Shown here: piece after piece, positions 49,500 through 60,157 of the stretch | How the letters are laid out: each line of letters starts with the position of its first letter | How positions within the stretch are numbered: the first letter of the stretch is position 1 | Source: Dipteronia dyeriana | Taxonomy: Eukaryota; Streptophyta; Magnoliopsida; Sapindales; Sapindaceae | DNA length: 64,000 nt | Direction of reading: 5' to 3' | Assembly (NCBI GenBank): GCA_032871835.1 | Contig: CM065300.1 | Location: 71,559,192-71,623,191, forward strand | Translations under genes and position numbers: made by a program | The notes under the pieces: model-generated | Told to the model about the DNA's origin: nothing | Databases searched by the model: none | The model's input: only the letters and a program-made list of their open reading frames with translations

Positions 49500-49715
49500 G
49501 CCCTAAGAGAATTGTTGTACCTAGGCCTAAGAGAATTGGTCCAAGGCCTAAGAGAGTTGTTATACTCAGGCCTAAGAGAGTTGTTGGCCTAAGAGAATTG
49601 TTGTACCCAGGCCTATGAGAATTGGTCCAAGGCCTAAGAGAGTTGTTCTACCCATGCCTAAGAGAATTGTTCCTAGGCTTACGAGAATTGTACCCAGGCC
49701 TTTACAATTTGTCAC
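49500..49715. repeat. AGGCCTAAGAGAATTG minisatellite
   Basis: About nine imperfect units of 19-27 bp with consensus AGGCCTAAGAGA(A/G)TTGTT plus TACC or CCA. It lies just downstream of the Ulp1 gene end. Related units occur inside the second gene copy at 61910-61990 and 63040-63085. Confidence 0.85.
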
Positions 49716-50867
49716 GGGTTTATATATTTTCACAGGAAGTTCATAATTGTAATAATTTTTAGAATTTGTATTTATATAATTTAATTTTTAGAAGCTCACA
49801 AAGTCTTCCTAGGCTGAACATTCCCAGGCTTTTGACATGCCTAGGCACCAAATACCTCTTAACCATTCAAAAAATAAGGAGAAATGCACAAAATAATCCG
49901 AACTTAAATATTGATTCCCAAGTTGTAGACATTCCCAGACACAAACAATTGATACCTAAACAAAATTTCCTATAGGGAATTGCAGCGTTGATCATTGTTG
50001 TAAATGTCAACAGCAATGGCCTTACGAATGTCTTTGATATCCTTTTGTCCAAAAACTTATTTCCATGGAGTTTTTACTCCAGCAAGAATCAACTCAGCAA
50101 ACTTCATTAAGAATACACCACAACTATATTTGTAAAATGGTAGGATATGTCAAACATGAGTATTGTTTTGAAAGTAAATAAAGTAAATAAATATGTCACA
50201 CATACCCATCATCTTGTTGTGGAATCAATTCGGAGTGCATGCTTTGAATTGTAAACGGGTTGGCATGAGGATCTATCTTCATTTCTTTGTAGTAACCAAC
50301 ATGTTTCAATAAAGATGGCAATAGGTAGTAGGGCAAAAATGTCCTTTAGCCGATGACTAGTTATGTCCCATTCATTCAAAGAGTCAAATAACAGTACTTT
50401 TCCTTCCTTCAAAAGTACATGGCCGCGAAGGTGGCACGGGATGAGCACCTGCATATACAATATAATTTTTTAAGCTAATAGTTAAAAATTATTTCAGAAA
50501 ATATATAATTACAATGCAACGTCATTTCCAAAAACTTACCGATTCCATTTGCCACCAAGGTTAAGGGTACATAACGTAATGCCCGGTAACATGTCTGAGG
50601 ATGTCTACACTTGGGTTGTAATTTAAAGGAATGAATTATGGGTAGTCTTCCCAGACATTGACTGCATGAGGAGAAGGATCGCTGATCTTCTTACCCATTT
50701 TCCTAGGATCTTTTTTCTATTGGGGTGAAGGCGGAAAACCAGTTTCTTTCTGTCGACGTCTTTTCTTCTCATCCTTCCCAAATTTTTCTATCAACCTCAT
50801 AACATCCACTGTATCCATTTCAAGTGCCCACTTAATGTTCAGGTTAGACTGCATATACAACCATTAA

Positions 50868-51255
50868 TTCCCAGCTGATAATTCCATTACCAGGCTGATA
50901 TAAATAAAAAATAAGCTGAAAATTCTTAGGCTCATAGCATCCATTCCCTGGCTTATATCAATCAAAAATAGGCTCAAAAGCATACATGCATAAATTCCAA
51001 GCTGATAATTTCTAGGCGCATGGCATCCATTCCTAAGCTTATATCAATCAAAAACAGGTTCGAAAGTACACATGCATAAATTCCAAGATGATAATTCCTA
51101 GGCTCATGACATCCATTCTCAAGCTTATATCAATCAAAAACAATCTCAAAAGCATATATGTATAAATTCGAAGCTGATAATTCCTAGGCTCGTGGAATCC
51201 ATTCTCAGAGTTATATCAATCAAAAATAGGCTCAAAAGCGTACATGTATTATAAC
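50868..51255. repeat. 86-bp tandem array in a Ulp1-gene intron
   Basis: About 4.5 units starting CATTCC(C/T)(T/A)(G/A)GCTTATATCAA, each holding TAATT(C/T)CTAGGCTCATG. Units begin near 50949, 51025, 51111 and 51197. The array lies between the exon ending at 50850 and the pogo remnant. Confidence 0.85.
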
Positions 51256-51280
51256 ACATTTTCATATGCCATATCATATA

Positions 51281-52527
51281 ACTATAGAAAAACATCATTA
51301 AATGAATGTTCGATAAATTAATAACCCCGATTAAATAATAAAAAATTTCTGTCCCGACTCGAGCCCGGTACTAAATTAATAACCTCGTTGAATGCATAAG
51401 ATAATAATTTTTTTGAAGTCCTTTAGGTCCTAACGAATATATAAATTAATAATTGATTAAATACATAAAAAAATATAACACAAGAATTATAATACAAATC
51501 AATAAACATTTAACTTAACAACTTTCTTTAAGAAAAAAAAAAAGAAACTCAATAACTTCTATTTTCTCAATTCAAATCTTTCTTATGGATCTAAAGTCAT
51601 TTGCCTTTTCTTAGTATTGAAATCAAACTCAATCTGATCCTCAATTTTTTGCAAATCGAACATTATATTTGTATTTTTTTATTTTGTAGTAAGAAGCTAT
51701 TTAATGTTACTATTACTTGAAAGACCTCATTTTGAGAAAAAAAAACATTGTTGTCATCTAAATCATGATCATCGGTAAGTGTGTTCTTTATCCTTTGAAT
51801 AATTTCTTCGTCAGTACGTGATGCCATCACTATATCATTTTTACTAGGATAATACAAAAGATGATCAACATCCATCACATTTCAATAATGTAAACCAGAA
51901 ATGGCTTCGCATAATCCATTGATGTCTCCATATTCTCCAATTTGTGGTTCAGAAGCCATACAGGTGGCATATCTTCGTCTGAACGGATCTTACAATGTCG
52001 AAAACAATTTGCAATGGTTGTTGTCTTCATATCAATGTTTGAAGGCACATTAATAAATTTCATAGCATTCAATAGGTTAATTTTTTCGAGATTTGTTGCT
52101 CCTACCTCGTAACCCTTCAAGATGCTAGAGTTGAAATGACGTCTATAACGAATTTTTAGTACTCGAATAATCTCAACATTGTATGGTTGAATCTTTGATG
52201 TTGTATTAGGAGGCAAGAAAAATAGTTCAACATTGTCAAACCTTCGATAATGTTTAATATATGAGTACTTATTAACTTTTATGTACTTATGTATCTTGAT
52301 CAAAAATATGAATAATACATGTACAACTCAAACCATAGAACTTAAAAAAAGAGTAGTAAAAACATAAAACTCCTTTTAAATTAATAAATATTCAGTTATC
52401 GACAAATTGAGAAATTATTCATTTATCTATAAATAAAGAAATTATTCATTTATCAATAAATAAATAGCCCCTCTAAAATAATAATTTTCTTCAGTCCCAA
52501 CAATATTATTTTATAGAGGCTTTACTG
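51281..52527 (-). mobile_element. pogo/Tc1-mariner remnant with partial DDE transposase
   Basis: The right end, TATAGAGGCTTTACTG before a TA dinucleotide (52528-52529), is typical of plant pogo-like ends. The left end is decayed, with GTTCGATAAATTAATAACC at 51309. The minus-strand frame 52303-51875 reads NVELFFLPPNTTSKIQPYN and TIANCFRHCKI, the third-acid region of the DDE_1/CENP-B-like family, where the expected acidic residue after QP is replaced. 51878-51663 continues with SRTDEEIIQRI, and FNTKKRQMTL ends the protein near 51590. The N-terminal DNA-binding and first-Asp parts are missing. Confidence 0.8.
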
Positions 52528-53256
52528 TAGGGAGATACTTAAGAAGAAAGATGTGCTAACCAATCCAATACTTTGCAATTAGTTAAGGTCAATGGTCGAT
52601 CGCCTCCTCCATAGGATATCAATGAAACTATGAATGTGTTGTGTAAATGTGGTGATTTACGTTAAGAAATAAGTAACACAAAGCCTTAAAACCAGAGAGA
52701 GAAATAGTTAATTATGTTACCAAATCTAATATTCACTTCTCGATGTTGACCAGGTCTTGAAAATCTTCACGCATCATGGGAAGGAGTTGACCGGTAAAAA
52801 ACTATTCATGGCCAACGTTATATTACATCAAGAAAAAATTTCAAAAATGAATATATTATAGTACCAAGCAAGTTTAACAGATAATATGAATGGAATATTA
52901 CCTAAGTTGGTCGTCGTTCTTCTGGAAAGACATGAACTCAACTAAGTTTATTTCTTCCTCGTTTGACTGTGGTTTACTTTTCTACTGTGGCACAAAATCA
53001 GTCTGTGGGCTTTCAAGCCACCTGGACCACTTTCGGCCCCTTTGTTTGTCGATGTCTCTATATTCAACATCAGGGTCGGCCCTATCAAATGCTACAACAC
53101 TACTGGGAATTTTCTGGGCAATTAAGCACATTGATAGGGATGGATATTTATTCACGTCCAGGATAGATTTTTTTTCCGGAGTTCTACATAAAATTAAATA
53201 TTTAGTGAAATAAACACCATTGACATGAATGACAAAAATACTATTATAGAATGTAC

Positions 53257-53660
53257 CTCGAACATATCACCCTCAAATGCAGCATTCCCAACAACCACAC
53301 CATCACTGCCAACACCTTGCTCAGAACCCTTACCGATTTCACCAATAGCATCCTCTTGCTCATCACCCTTACCACCCTCAAATGCAGCATCCTCATCACC
53401 AACAACATCATCTTGCTAACTACTCTTACCATCCTCAAATGTGTTTTTTGCATCCCCATCAACAAAAGCATCATCCTCCTCACCACTCTTACCAACTTAA
53501 GCAACATCATCAACACCCTTACCAAGTTCACCAACTTCACCAACTGAATATAGTTCTTCAACATCCTTATCAGCAGCAACATTATTTCCAACACCCTTAT
53601 CACCAACAACATCATCATCTTGCTTACCACCCTTCTAAACATCAACATCAATAAATTAGT
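53257..53660 (-). repeat. Acidic low-complexity repeats coded by the left Ulp1-like gene
   Basis: Reading minus, units such as AAFEGGKGDEQEDA and DAAFEG recur; on the + strand the words ACCCTCAAATGCAGCATCC and ACCACTCTTACC repeat. The same acidic, Gly-rich region occurs at 61560-61815 in the right copy. Frames on the + strand here are shadows. Confidence 0.65.
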
Positions 53661-54699
53661 GCACATTATTAAGGACTAAAGTATTATATATAAATAATTA
53701 TATAATTTTCAACAACTTCATAACTAACATCCATCTCCTTTCTAATATTCAAAAATCCATCTCTACAAAATGCAATGATACGTTGCTCGCTTTCAAACAT
53801 AGTAGCATATAGTTCTGGGATAGTGGAAGGCACCTGAATTTTGCAATAATTAATACAATGTATAACAGAATAGCATACTAAAACCAAATAGTGTAAATTC
53901 AATAATACCTTACGATTTCTATTGGAGAATAACCGCCTCTTAGAAGGGGGAGTATGCATTAGAAAATGTGCTTCTAGTTCTCCTGACATAACCTACTATC
54001 TCCTCTTTCTGAATAGAAGAGTCAATCCCATCACTAGTATTGCCTGTCTCATTATCATCACGTTCATCGTCATAATCAAGATATTTTTCCTCTTCAATTT
54101 GATGTAGAGCCAATTTTTCCCTCTTCTTATTAATTAGTGGTCCACACACATATTTCTGGTTCAATGACTTGAAGTAATCTGTACCATTTTCAAACGTTTC
54201 AACATCCTAAGGAAATAAAGCCATCTGCATATCAGGAACAAACAATTTTTATAGAATTTCAACAATAATTATCCATATATAACTAAAAAGAAAAGGTAAT
54301 TAAGTACACACCAATGTATTGAATCTGGATTCAATATTCGTAACCCTTGCACTGAATTCCCATCTTGTGAACCGTGAATACCAGGTTGCAACTCTGTTTT
54401 CGATAAGATTTCCTAAACGAGTAACTCTCTTCATGGCCTATACCTATAAAATTTAAACTAATTAATATCAAACATTATTTTTCTACGATGGAAATGTGAA
54501 ATGGAAGACATATTTCTAAAGGGATTGAATTGGCAGTTTGCTTTAACAAAAAATCAAACTGAAAGCATAATAATATATCATCTAACAATCACAAATAGTT
54601 TAGTTATGTTCACAAAATGCTAAATTTTTATAAAACTTACCTGAAGTGCTAGAGGGAACCCGGACAAATTATAGGTATAATACTTGGATTACTTTTTCT

Positions 54700-54826
54700 C
54701 CTTCTGTTCCTCACCCTGAAACTTTCCTTTCCCTTTCCCTTTCCATTACCCTTTCCCTTTCTCTTTCCCTTTCCCTTTCAATTTTTCTTCTTCTATTGAC
54801 TTCTTGTTTTTCTTCTTCTTCTTCTT

Positions 54827-54857
<31 letters not shown>

Positions 54858-54860
54858 GTC
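54700..54860. repeat. CTT and CCCTTT simple repeats inside the left Ulp1-like gene
   Basis: CCCTTTC-type units at 54725-54780 and about 15 CTT triplets at 54811-54856. On the gene's strand they read as poly-lysine and Lys-Gly-rich sequence. The right copy has no such segment at the equivalent place (60730-60780), so this is an expansion private to this copy. Confidence 0.75.
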
Positions 54861-55610
54861 TCCTTTTTCTTCTACTGTCTTCTTATTCTTCTTCACCTTT
54901 CCCTTCTTATCTTTATTCTTTTCTTCACCTCTAAGTTTGGGGAGGCGTTTGTTAAGTACATCTTTAAAAACAAAATATTGTCAAACAAAATATGTAAGAA
55001 CCCATGGAAATTATTTTAATTCATCTTCGTTTTCAACTAATGAAAACAACCACCCGAGATGGTTATCGTCATTCCGTCATCTGTGCCAAAGAATTGACTC
55101 ACCATATAGATATTCACCATCTCGTACGCATCTTCACTCTCTTCGGATGACATTTTCTTCAAAATGCCATACAATACCTCAGCAGTAGGCCGTTTTCCTT
55201 TGAAAATTCTTCCAAGCATAGAATCCTCTTCTACTTTATTGTTTTTGGCAAAACCTTTAGGCAGCTATCCCATATTCAACCTGCTACATAGATAAAACTC
55301 TTCTTGACCGAAACGAGCTTTCGACTTCCCCAAACCAAACCATATCTCATTTGGTCTTTGTCCATTAGGATGCATAACCTCTCTTTTCAAAACATTATGA
55401 ATTAGTTGCCTGTAAACTATCAATGGTTGTTTCAAATCCAAATATTGGCTTAAAGGACCCTGCTTGAATTTTTCCGCCAACCCTATTTTTTGTAGGACCA
55501 CATTCAAGTCTCTCATCATAAACATTTTACTTCGACTATTTACTCTCACTGGTATCCAGTTCTCATGGCCTGAGAACCGCCACAACTTTTCATTTGAATT
55601 TTTCTACATC

Positions 55611-56179
55611 TGGAAAATAAAATAAAAAAAACTTATAATCATAATTATACTTGTATCATCAGTCTCAGACTAATAATCACTACTAGGTTTATGAAAATCA
55701 TTCATACCCTCATAGGCTAAAAATAAACATTCAACATCAGTCTCAGAGCCAAAATAATACATGCATCATCACTTCATTGACCCTAGGCTTATGACAATCA
55801 TTCATAGGCTCAACATATACATTCAGCATAAAACTTAGGCTCATCAAATTACCTACTTCATCCATCAGTCCTAGGTCTATTACAATGATTACTAGGCTTA
55901 ATATAATACATACATGCAAAATAAGTCATGATAGTTTGCAAACGTTTTTCTTCCTATTGAATTAGATCCCACTAAATAATTTTTTGGTGTAGTTCACAGC
56001 AATCACTAAATGCTTGCCTTTAAACAAAACACACACCCTCCAAATACACATATAATGGAAAACAAACACGCCAAAAACACAAACAACAAAACAAACTCCC
56101 ATAAAAAACACAAACAAGAACAATCTCCCATCAAAAATACAAATTTGAACAAATTAAAGTAGTTTGAACAAATTAGTAC
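55611..56179 (-). other. 5'-UTR intron of the left Ulp1-like gene
   Basis: The minus strand donor is CAAG|GTACTAATTT at 56179 and the acceptor lies just before the ATG at 55610. The right copy has the same GAAG|GTACTAATTT donor at 59477. The intron contains several TAGGCTTATGA / CATCAGTC words (55660-55920), mirrored in the right copy at 59870-60130. Confidence 0.6.
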
Positions 56180-56559
56180 CTTGAAATTGTCTCACTCCCT
56201 ATACTTTTCATCTAGGGTTTAGGGTGCTTTGATCAATGCCGACCGTCGACATTGTGCTTTAAACAGCGACCAGCGACCTTGCTTCTTCTTTCTCTCTATT
56301 TATGGGTTACTGCTTGGATTTGAGTTTTACTTGTCGTTTGGGTACACAGAGCAAGAACAATGAGGGTTTAAATTGATTTGTAATTGAATGGTGACAACGA
56401 CGATGGCCTTGCTTCTCCTTCATATCCCTACATCTTTCAATTACTGGGTTCTTGTTTTTGGGTTTGAGTTTGAGTTTTGTACACAGAGCAGAGCAACGAA
56501 CATTTTCTTTTTTTATTTTGAATCCTTTAGTTGATCAGTGACTTGTGTGGGAAATGAGA

Positions 56560-56765
56560 TCGGAGGGTATTATAGTAAACTTGAAAAAGTTATATTGATT
56601 AAAATATATGAGGGTATTAAGGGAAATTTTAGGTGAGAGATTTTACAAGGCAATGTGGTATATGTGATTAGTAAAAAGGATAAAAGTGTAACTTTTTCAC
56701 CAACAGGCTATTTCCTAGAAACAAAACATTGAGAAAGGTCATTTCCTCCAATTTCCACTAAATTA
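56560..56765 (-). repeat. Right terminal inverted repeat of the MULE
   Basis: The reverse complement begins near GGAGGAAATGACC and contains TTTGTTTCTAGGAAATAGCC, matching the left end. The inner part is rich in ATACCCTC words, as on the left. Confidence 0.55.
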
Positions 56766-56926
56766 GTTGAATTGAAGAAAAAAAATCCAAAACTTTTTTT
56801 TTTTAATTTTCAAAGTTTCAATAAAGGTTTTTTATAAATAATAATAATAAACAAATTAGAAAGAATTTCCACCGTTTCTTAAATCAAATATATCCTTTAA
56901 AATTTATTGTTCCTTAATAACTCTTA

Positions 56927-57837
56927 GGCCTCATTTGGTGCACGTGATTGGATTGGATTGTTTTATAGGATTGTATTGGATTGGACTAATTAATATTATA
57001 CTGTGTTTGGAAAAACATGAAATGGAATTTGACTGAATTAATACCATTTTTTGTTTGGTGAAACATATGATTGGATTACATATAGTAATTTTTTAATTAT
57101 ATAATATAAACACATTATTTCAATAAACCTAAATCCCAAAATTTAACAAACCCAAATCATCAATAATCATCAACCTTCATCAATAAACCTAGATCCAAAA
57201 ATTAGTTCGACAAAATAAACACATTATTTTGATAAAATAAACCCATATCCAAACATTATTCATCAATCCAGACCCAAACACATATCGTTCATCAATTTGA
57301 CAAACCCATATCATCAATATCCAACCCTGATCATCGATCTTCATAAAAAAAAAATTATCAATCAACACAATCAAATCCTCCACTCCAACACAAATTGAAC
57401 ATCACAAAACACAGAAACAATTGATTGACGATTTCACAAAAACATAAACAAAATTACAAGCTTGAGAATGGCATTTGAAGGTGTCATTGATGCATAGAAG
57501 GAAAAAAGGTTGAAGATCAGTTGCAATTTGATGAAAGAGCAGTGATGAATTAGTAGTGGTTGAGATATGTTGAAAGAGAAAGAGAAAATAAGAAAGAGAA
57601 ACTATGGGTTTGGTGGAAAGGTGGGGTTGGTGGTGTAAAAGAGAGAGATAAATTAAATATTATGGGTCCATGTATAAATTGTCCAAGACTCCTAGGACTA
57701 ATAAAGATAGGGGTAGAGGTGGTATTATTATATCTTATCTGTATGAAACTATTTTGTTTTTGGAACTAGTAATCTCATCTTTCAAAACAACGCCAGACAC
57801 TTTATTGGGAATCCAATCTGGTGTGCCAAACAGGGAT
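56927..57837. mobile_element. Tourist-like MITE (PIF/Harbinger type candidate)
   Basis: The left end is GGCCTCATTTGGTGCAC and the right end, reversed, is TCCCTGTTTGGCACACC, each followed inward by GATTGGATT. A TTA trinucleotide flanks both sides (56924-56926 and 57838-57840). Ends beginning GG(C/G)C.T.(T/A)TTTGG with TTA duplications are typical of Tourist MITEs. No transposase inside; the small frames at 57189-57769 are not genes. A related end is seen at 27318. Confidence 0.6.
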
Positions 57838-57840
57838 TTA

Positions 57841-58969
57841 AAGAGTTCGTGATTAGGGTTTTCTTTGATCACATCCCTTTAAGGGTTATCTAATAAAGAA
57901 TGGTAAAATTTATTTTAGTCCCTCTAGTTTGATCTAATATATAAACTGGTCCCCGATTTTGAGAATTATCTCATTTAGTCCTTCTATAACGATTTCCATC
58001 AAAAAAATGTGAAATTTGACAGGTACGGAGGGTCAAAAGACCCTGCTGCTCCTTAAAGTTAGACAGATTGCTCAAATGACCGTACTACCAACCATCTATC
58101 TTTTTAATCAAAAAAATAAAAAATCTTAGGCCCCTGCTACTGTTTTTCAGCATGTTTTCATTTTTAATTTCCAAAAACGATTTCGAATTTACGTTCATTA
58201 ACCATTTTTTATTTTAATTTTAAAAAATGAAAAACAAAATCAGTGTTAATAGTAAAAAATTTGAAATACATGTTTTCTTTGTTTTTGTTTTTGTTTTTCA
58301 CTTTCTTTTTATTTATTTTTTTACTTTTTTTCCTTATACTTTTCTGATCCTCTTCTCTTATCCTCTTCTTCTTCTTCTTCTTCTCCGAACCTTTTTCTTC
58401 TCCTTCTCTGATGCTTCTTCTTCTCCGATCCTTCTCTTCTTCAATCTCCTCCTCTTCTTCGATCTTCTTCTTTTCTTTTTCTTCCTTTCTTCTTCTTCAG
58501 TGATCTGGTTTCCTTTCTTTTTCTTTTTTTTTTTTTATTTTTTTTTTATTTTTTATTACTGTTATTTTTATATTTATTAAAATAATACTTACTTATAATT
58601 TAAGAGTTTAGTTTTGATTAATTGATTAATTGATTGTTTTTAGTAATTTATGATGTGTTACTTTTGTTTAATTTAAAAATTAGAATATAAAAATTATATT
58701 GGTTAATTGTTTAATCAATTTGTTTATAATTGTAATAATATTAAACAAAATACAAAACTTGATATTTCAATTTTTTATAGTTTTCAGTTAACTACTAGAC
58801 GTGTTTTTTCCGGTTTTTTTTATCAAAACACAGCTTTCAGGATATGCAATCAGACGCGTTTTTAGAATTCAAAACTGAAACCAGAAACACTATTTTTAGT
58901 TTTATTTTTATTTTTATTTTCAAAAAATAGCAACTAAAAAACGCTTATAGGAAGAACACTTAAGACCCC
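57841..58969. other. Unassigned T-rich spacer
   Basis: Contains TTTAGTCC(C/T)TCTA words (57920-57990) and CTT/TTC-rich tracts (58365-58500), and ends in AAAAACGCTTATAGG. The 117-residue frame at 58227-58580 is a product of the pyrimidine runs. The ends may form a poor inverted repeat (CTGTTTTTCAG... at 58139 versus ...CTAAAAAACG at 58936) but this is not convincing. Confidence 0.35.
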
Positions 58970-59476
58970 CTGTTGATGAAATCCCCAAAATACCATCTTT
59001 AAATTTTATAACAAAAAAACTTTGATGGAGTTGACTACATTACCCTCTCAATTCTTATTTCCCATAAAATGATCAAATTGGCCTCTTATTTCAAAGAAAA
59101 CTTCAATTACACCATAACCATTTTAATTCAAACGTCCCACACTTTCCTACAACAAGAACAAACAAAGGCAGAAGTGTAAACTTTGAAGAAGAAGAAAACA
59201 TAAGGTATTCGTCGTCGCAGTCATCATTGTCATTGTCGTCATCGCCCTCACCATTAGCATAGAACCAAGTAACTAAATCCTAGACGATACGCAAACCCAA
59301 CAACAACAAACGAGAAATAGATAGAGGAAGTAGAAGCATAAGCTCGTCGTTGTCCTCGTCGTAGTTTTCGTCGTCGTTGTCATCGTCGTCGTTGTCATCG
59401 TCGTCATCATCGTCACCGTCGCCATCGCCATTTAACGAAGAACCCAAACCTTAGAGAAAAAAAAACCAATTTGAAG
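58970..59476 (+). other. Probable MULE end and 5' non-coding exon of the right Ulp1-like gene
   Basis: ACCCCCTGTTGATGAAATCC then ATTACCCTCTC-type words resemble the MULE ends at 27800 and 56600 in style, though not in exact sequence. 59190-59440 is rich in GTCGTC triplets. The exon ends at the GAAG|GTACTAATTT donor (59476/59477). A partner end would lie outside the window. Confidence 0.4.
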
Positions 59477-60157
59477 GTACTAATTTCTAAAAATTTATGT
59501 ATTTTATTGTTGTTTGTTATCCCTTCTTTGTGTTTTTGGATGATATTCTCGTTTGTTACTTGTTTGTGTTTCGGGATGAATATTTGAGTTTGTTATTGTT
59601 TGTGTTTTTGATATGTTTGTAAGTGTATTTCGGGATGGAATGTTTGTATTTGAAGGACGGGCAAAATATTTTAGTTATTAATTGATTGTTTTCTCTGAAC
59701 TACACTTATAAAAAAGAAAAACGTTTACAGAGCAAAGGACTGATGTTGCATGTAATGGTGAATGCATATGTTTAGTCTATGTACGATTCTCATAACTGTA
59801 GGGCCCAGAGGGATGGATGATGCATGTAAGATTGATGTTTCTATGAATGTTTTTTATAAGTCTAGTATAGATTTTGAGCCTAAGACTGATGATACCATCA
59901 TAATTTTCAGGCTGAGACTGATGTTTTGGCTATGAATGTTTTTCCTTAGGCTACTACTGATGTTGAGCCTGTGAATGATGTTACATTTTTTATTTTAAGC
60001 GTAGAACTTATTTTCATAAAAGCAGGGGGTGGGACTGACTGATGCATTCATGGCCTATGAGTATATGAAGGTTTTCATAAGCCTATGACTGTTCTTGAGC
60101 CTAAGATATATTTCTGTAAGTCTGGGACTGATGTTAGTTTTTTTTTTCATTGTTTAG
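59477..60157 (+). other. 5'-UTR intron of the right Ulp1-like gene
   Basis: Donor GTACTAATTT at 59477, acceptor TTTAG before the ATG at 60158. It has repeated words such as GAGCCTAAGACTGATG and GGCT(A/G)(A/C)GACTGATG (59870-60130), the strand-mirrored counterparts of those in the left copy's intron. Confidence 0.6.

Larger units (their letters stand above)
49970..55610 (-). pseudogene. DUF1985-Ulp1 (C48) cysteine protease-like gene, left copy
   Basis: Exons read on the minus strand. 55610-55265 is DUF1985-like (WIPVRVNSRSKMFMMRDL, GKSKARFGQEEFYLCSRL). 55219-55037 has GRIFKGKRPTAEVLYGIL. 54164-53940 has YFKSLNQKYVCGPLINKK. 53840-53710 has STIPELYATMFESEQRII. An acidic repeat region (53660-53257) follows, then 53183-52910 (YPSLSMCLIAQKIPSS...). 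The protease core has PWWQMES, intron 50539-50449, VLIPCHLRGH (catalytic His codon 50421-50419), LLFDSL (Asp codon 50385-50383), intron 50215-50124, and CGVFLMKFAE (Cys codon 50122-50120). The family removes SUMO-like tags; plant MULEs often carry such genes. The second codon of exon 1 is a stop. The Trp after His is missing, a frameshift lies near 50326, and several other stops occur. Confidence 0.8.
27681..56765. mobile_element. Composite MULE with four nested insertions
   Basis: Similar sequences in inverted orientation lie at 27690-27800 and 56650-56765; the core word TTCTAGGAAATAGC is shared. Between them, facing inward, are a mudrA-like transposase starting about 1.4 kb from the left end and a DUF1985-Ulp1 gene starting about 1.1 kb from the right end. 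This two-gene arrangement is known for plant MULEs that carry Ulp1-like genes (Kaonashi and similar groups). Removing the Copia LTR (30179-32029), SIRE-like element (34044-44778), solo LTR (46955-49094) and pogo remnant (51281-52527) leaves about 13 kb, a normal size. I could not find a 9-10-bp target duplication, so the exact ends are uncertain. Confidence 0.55.

Noticed and set aside
54646..55019. Ser-rich and Phe-rich open frames on the + strand
   Set aside because: They are translations of CTT/CCCTTT repeats antisense to the Ulp1-like gene.
49970..55610. A working host SUMO-protease gene
   Set aside because: A stop at codon 2, further in-frame stops, a frameshift in the catalytic core and location inside a MULE argue for a dead transposon-borne copy.
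58227..58580. 117-residue hydrophobic open frame
   Set aside because: It is produced by T- and CTT-rich low-complexity DNA and has no domain resemblance.
57841..58969. Possible MITE between two mobile elements
   Set aside because: The apparent inverted ends match poorly and lie in T/A-rich DNA where chance matches are likely.
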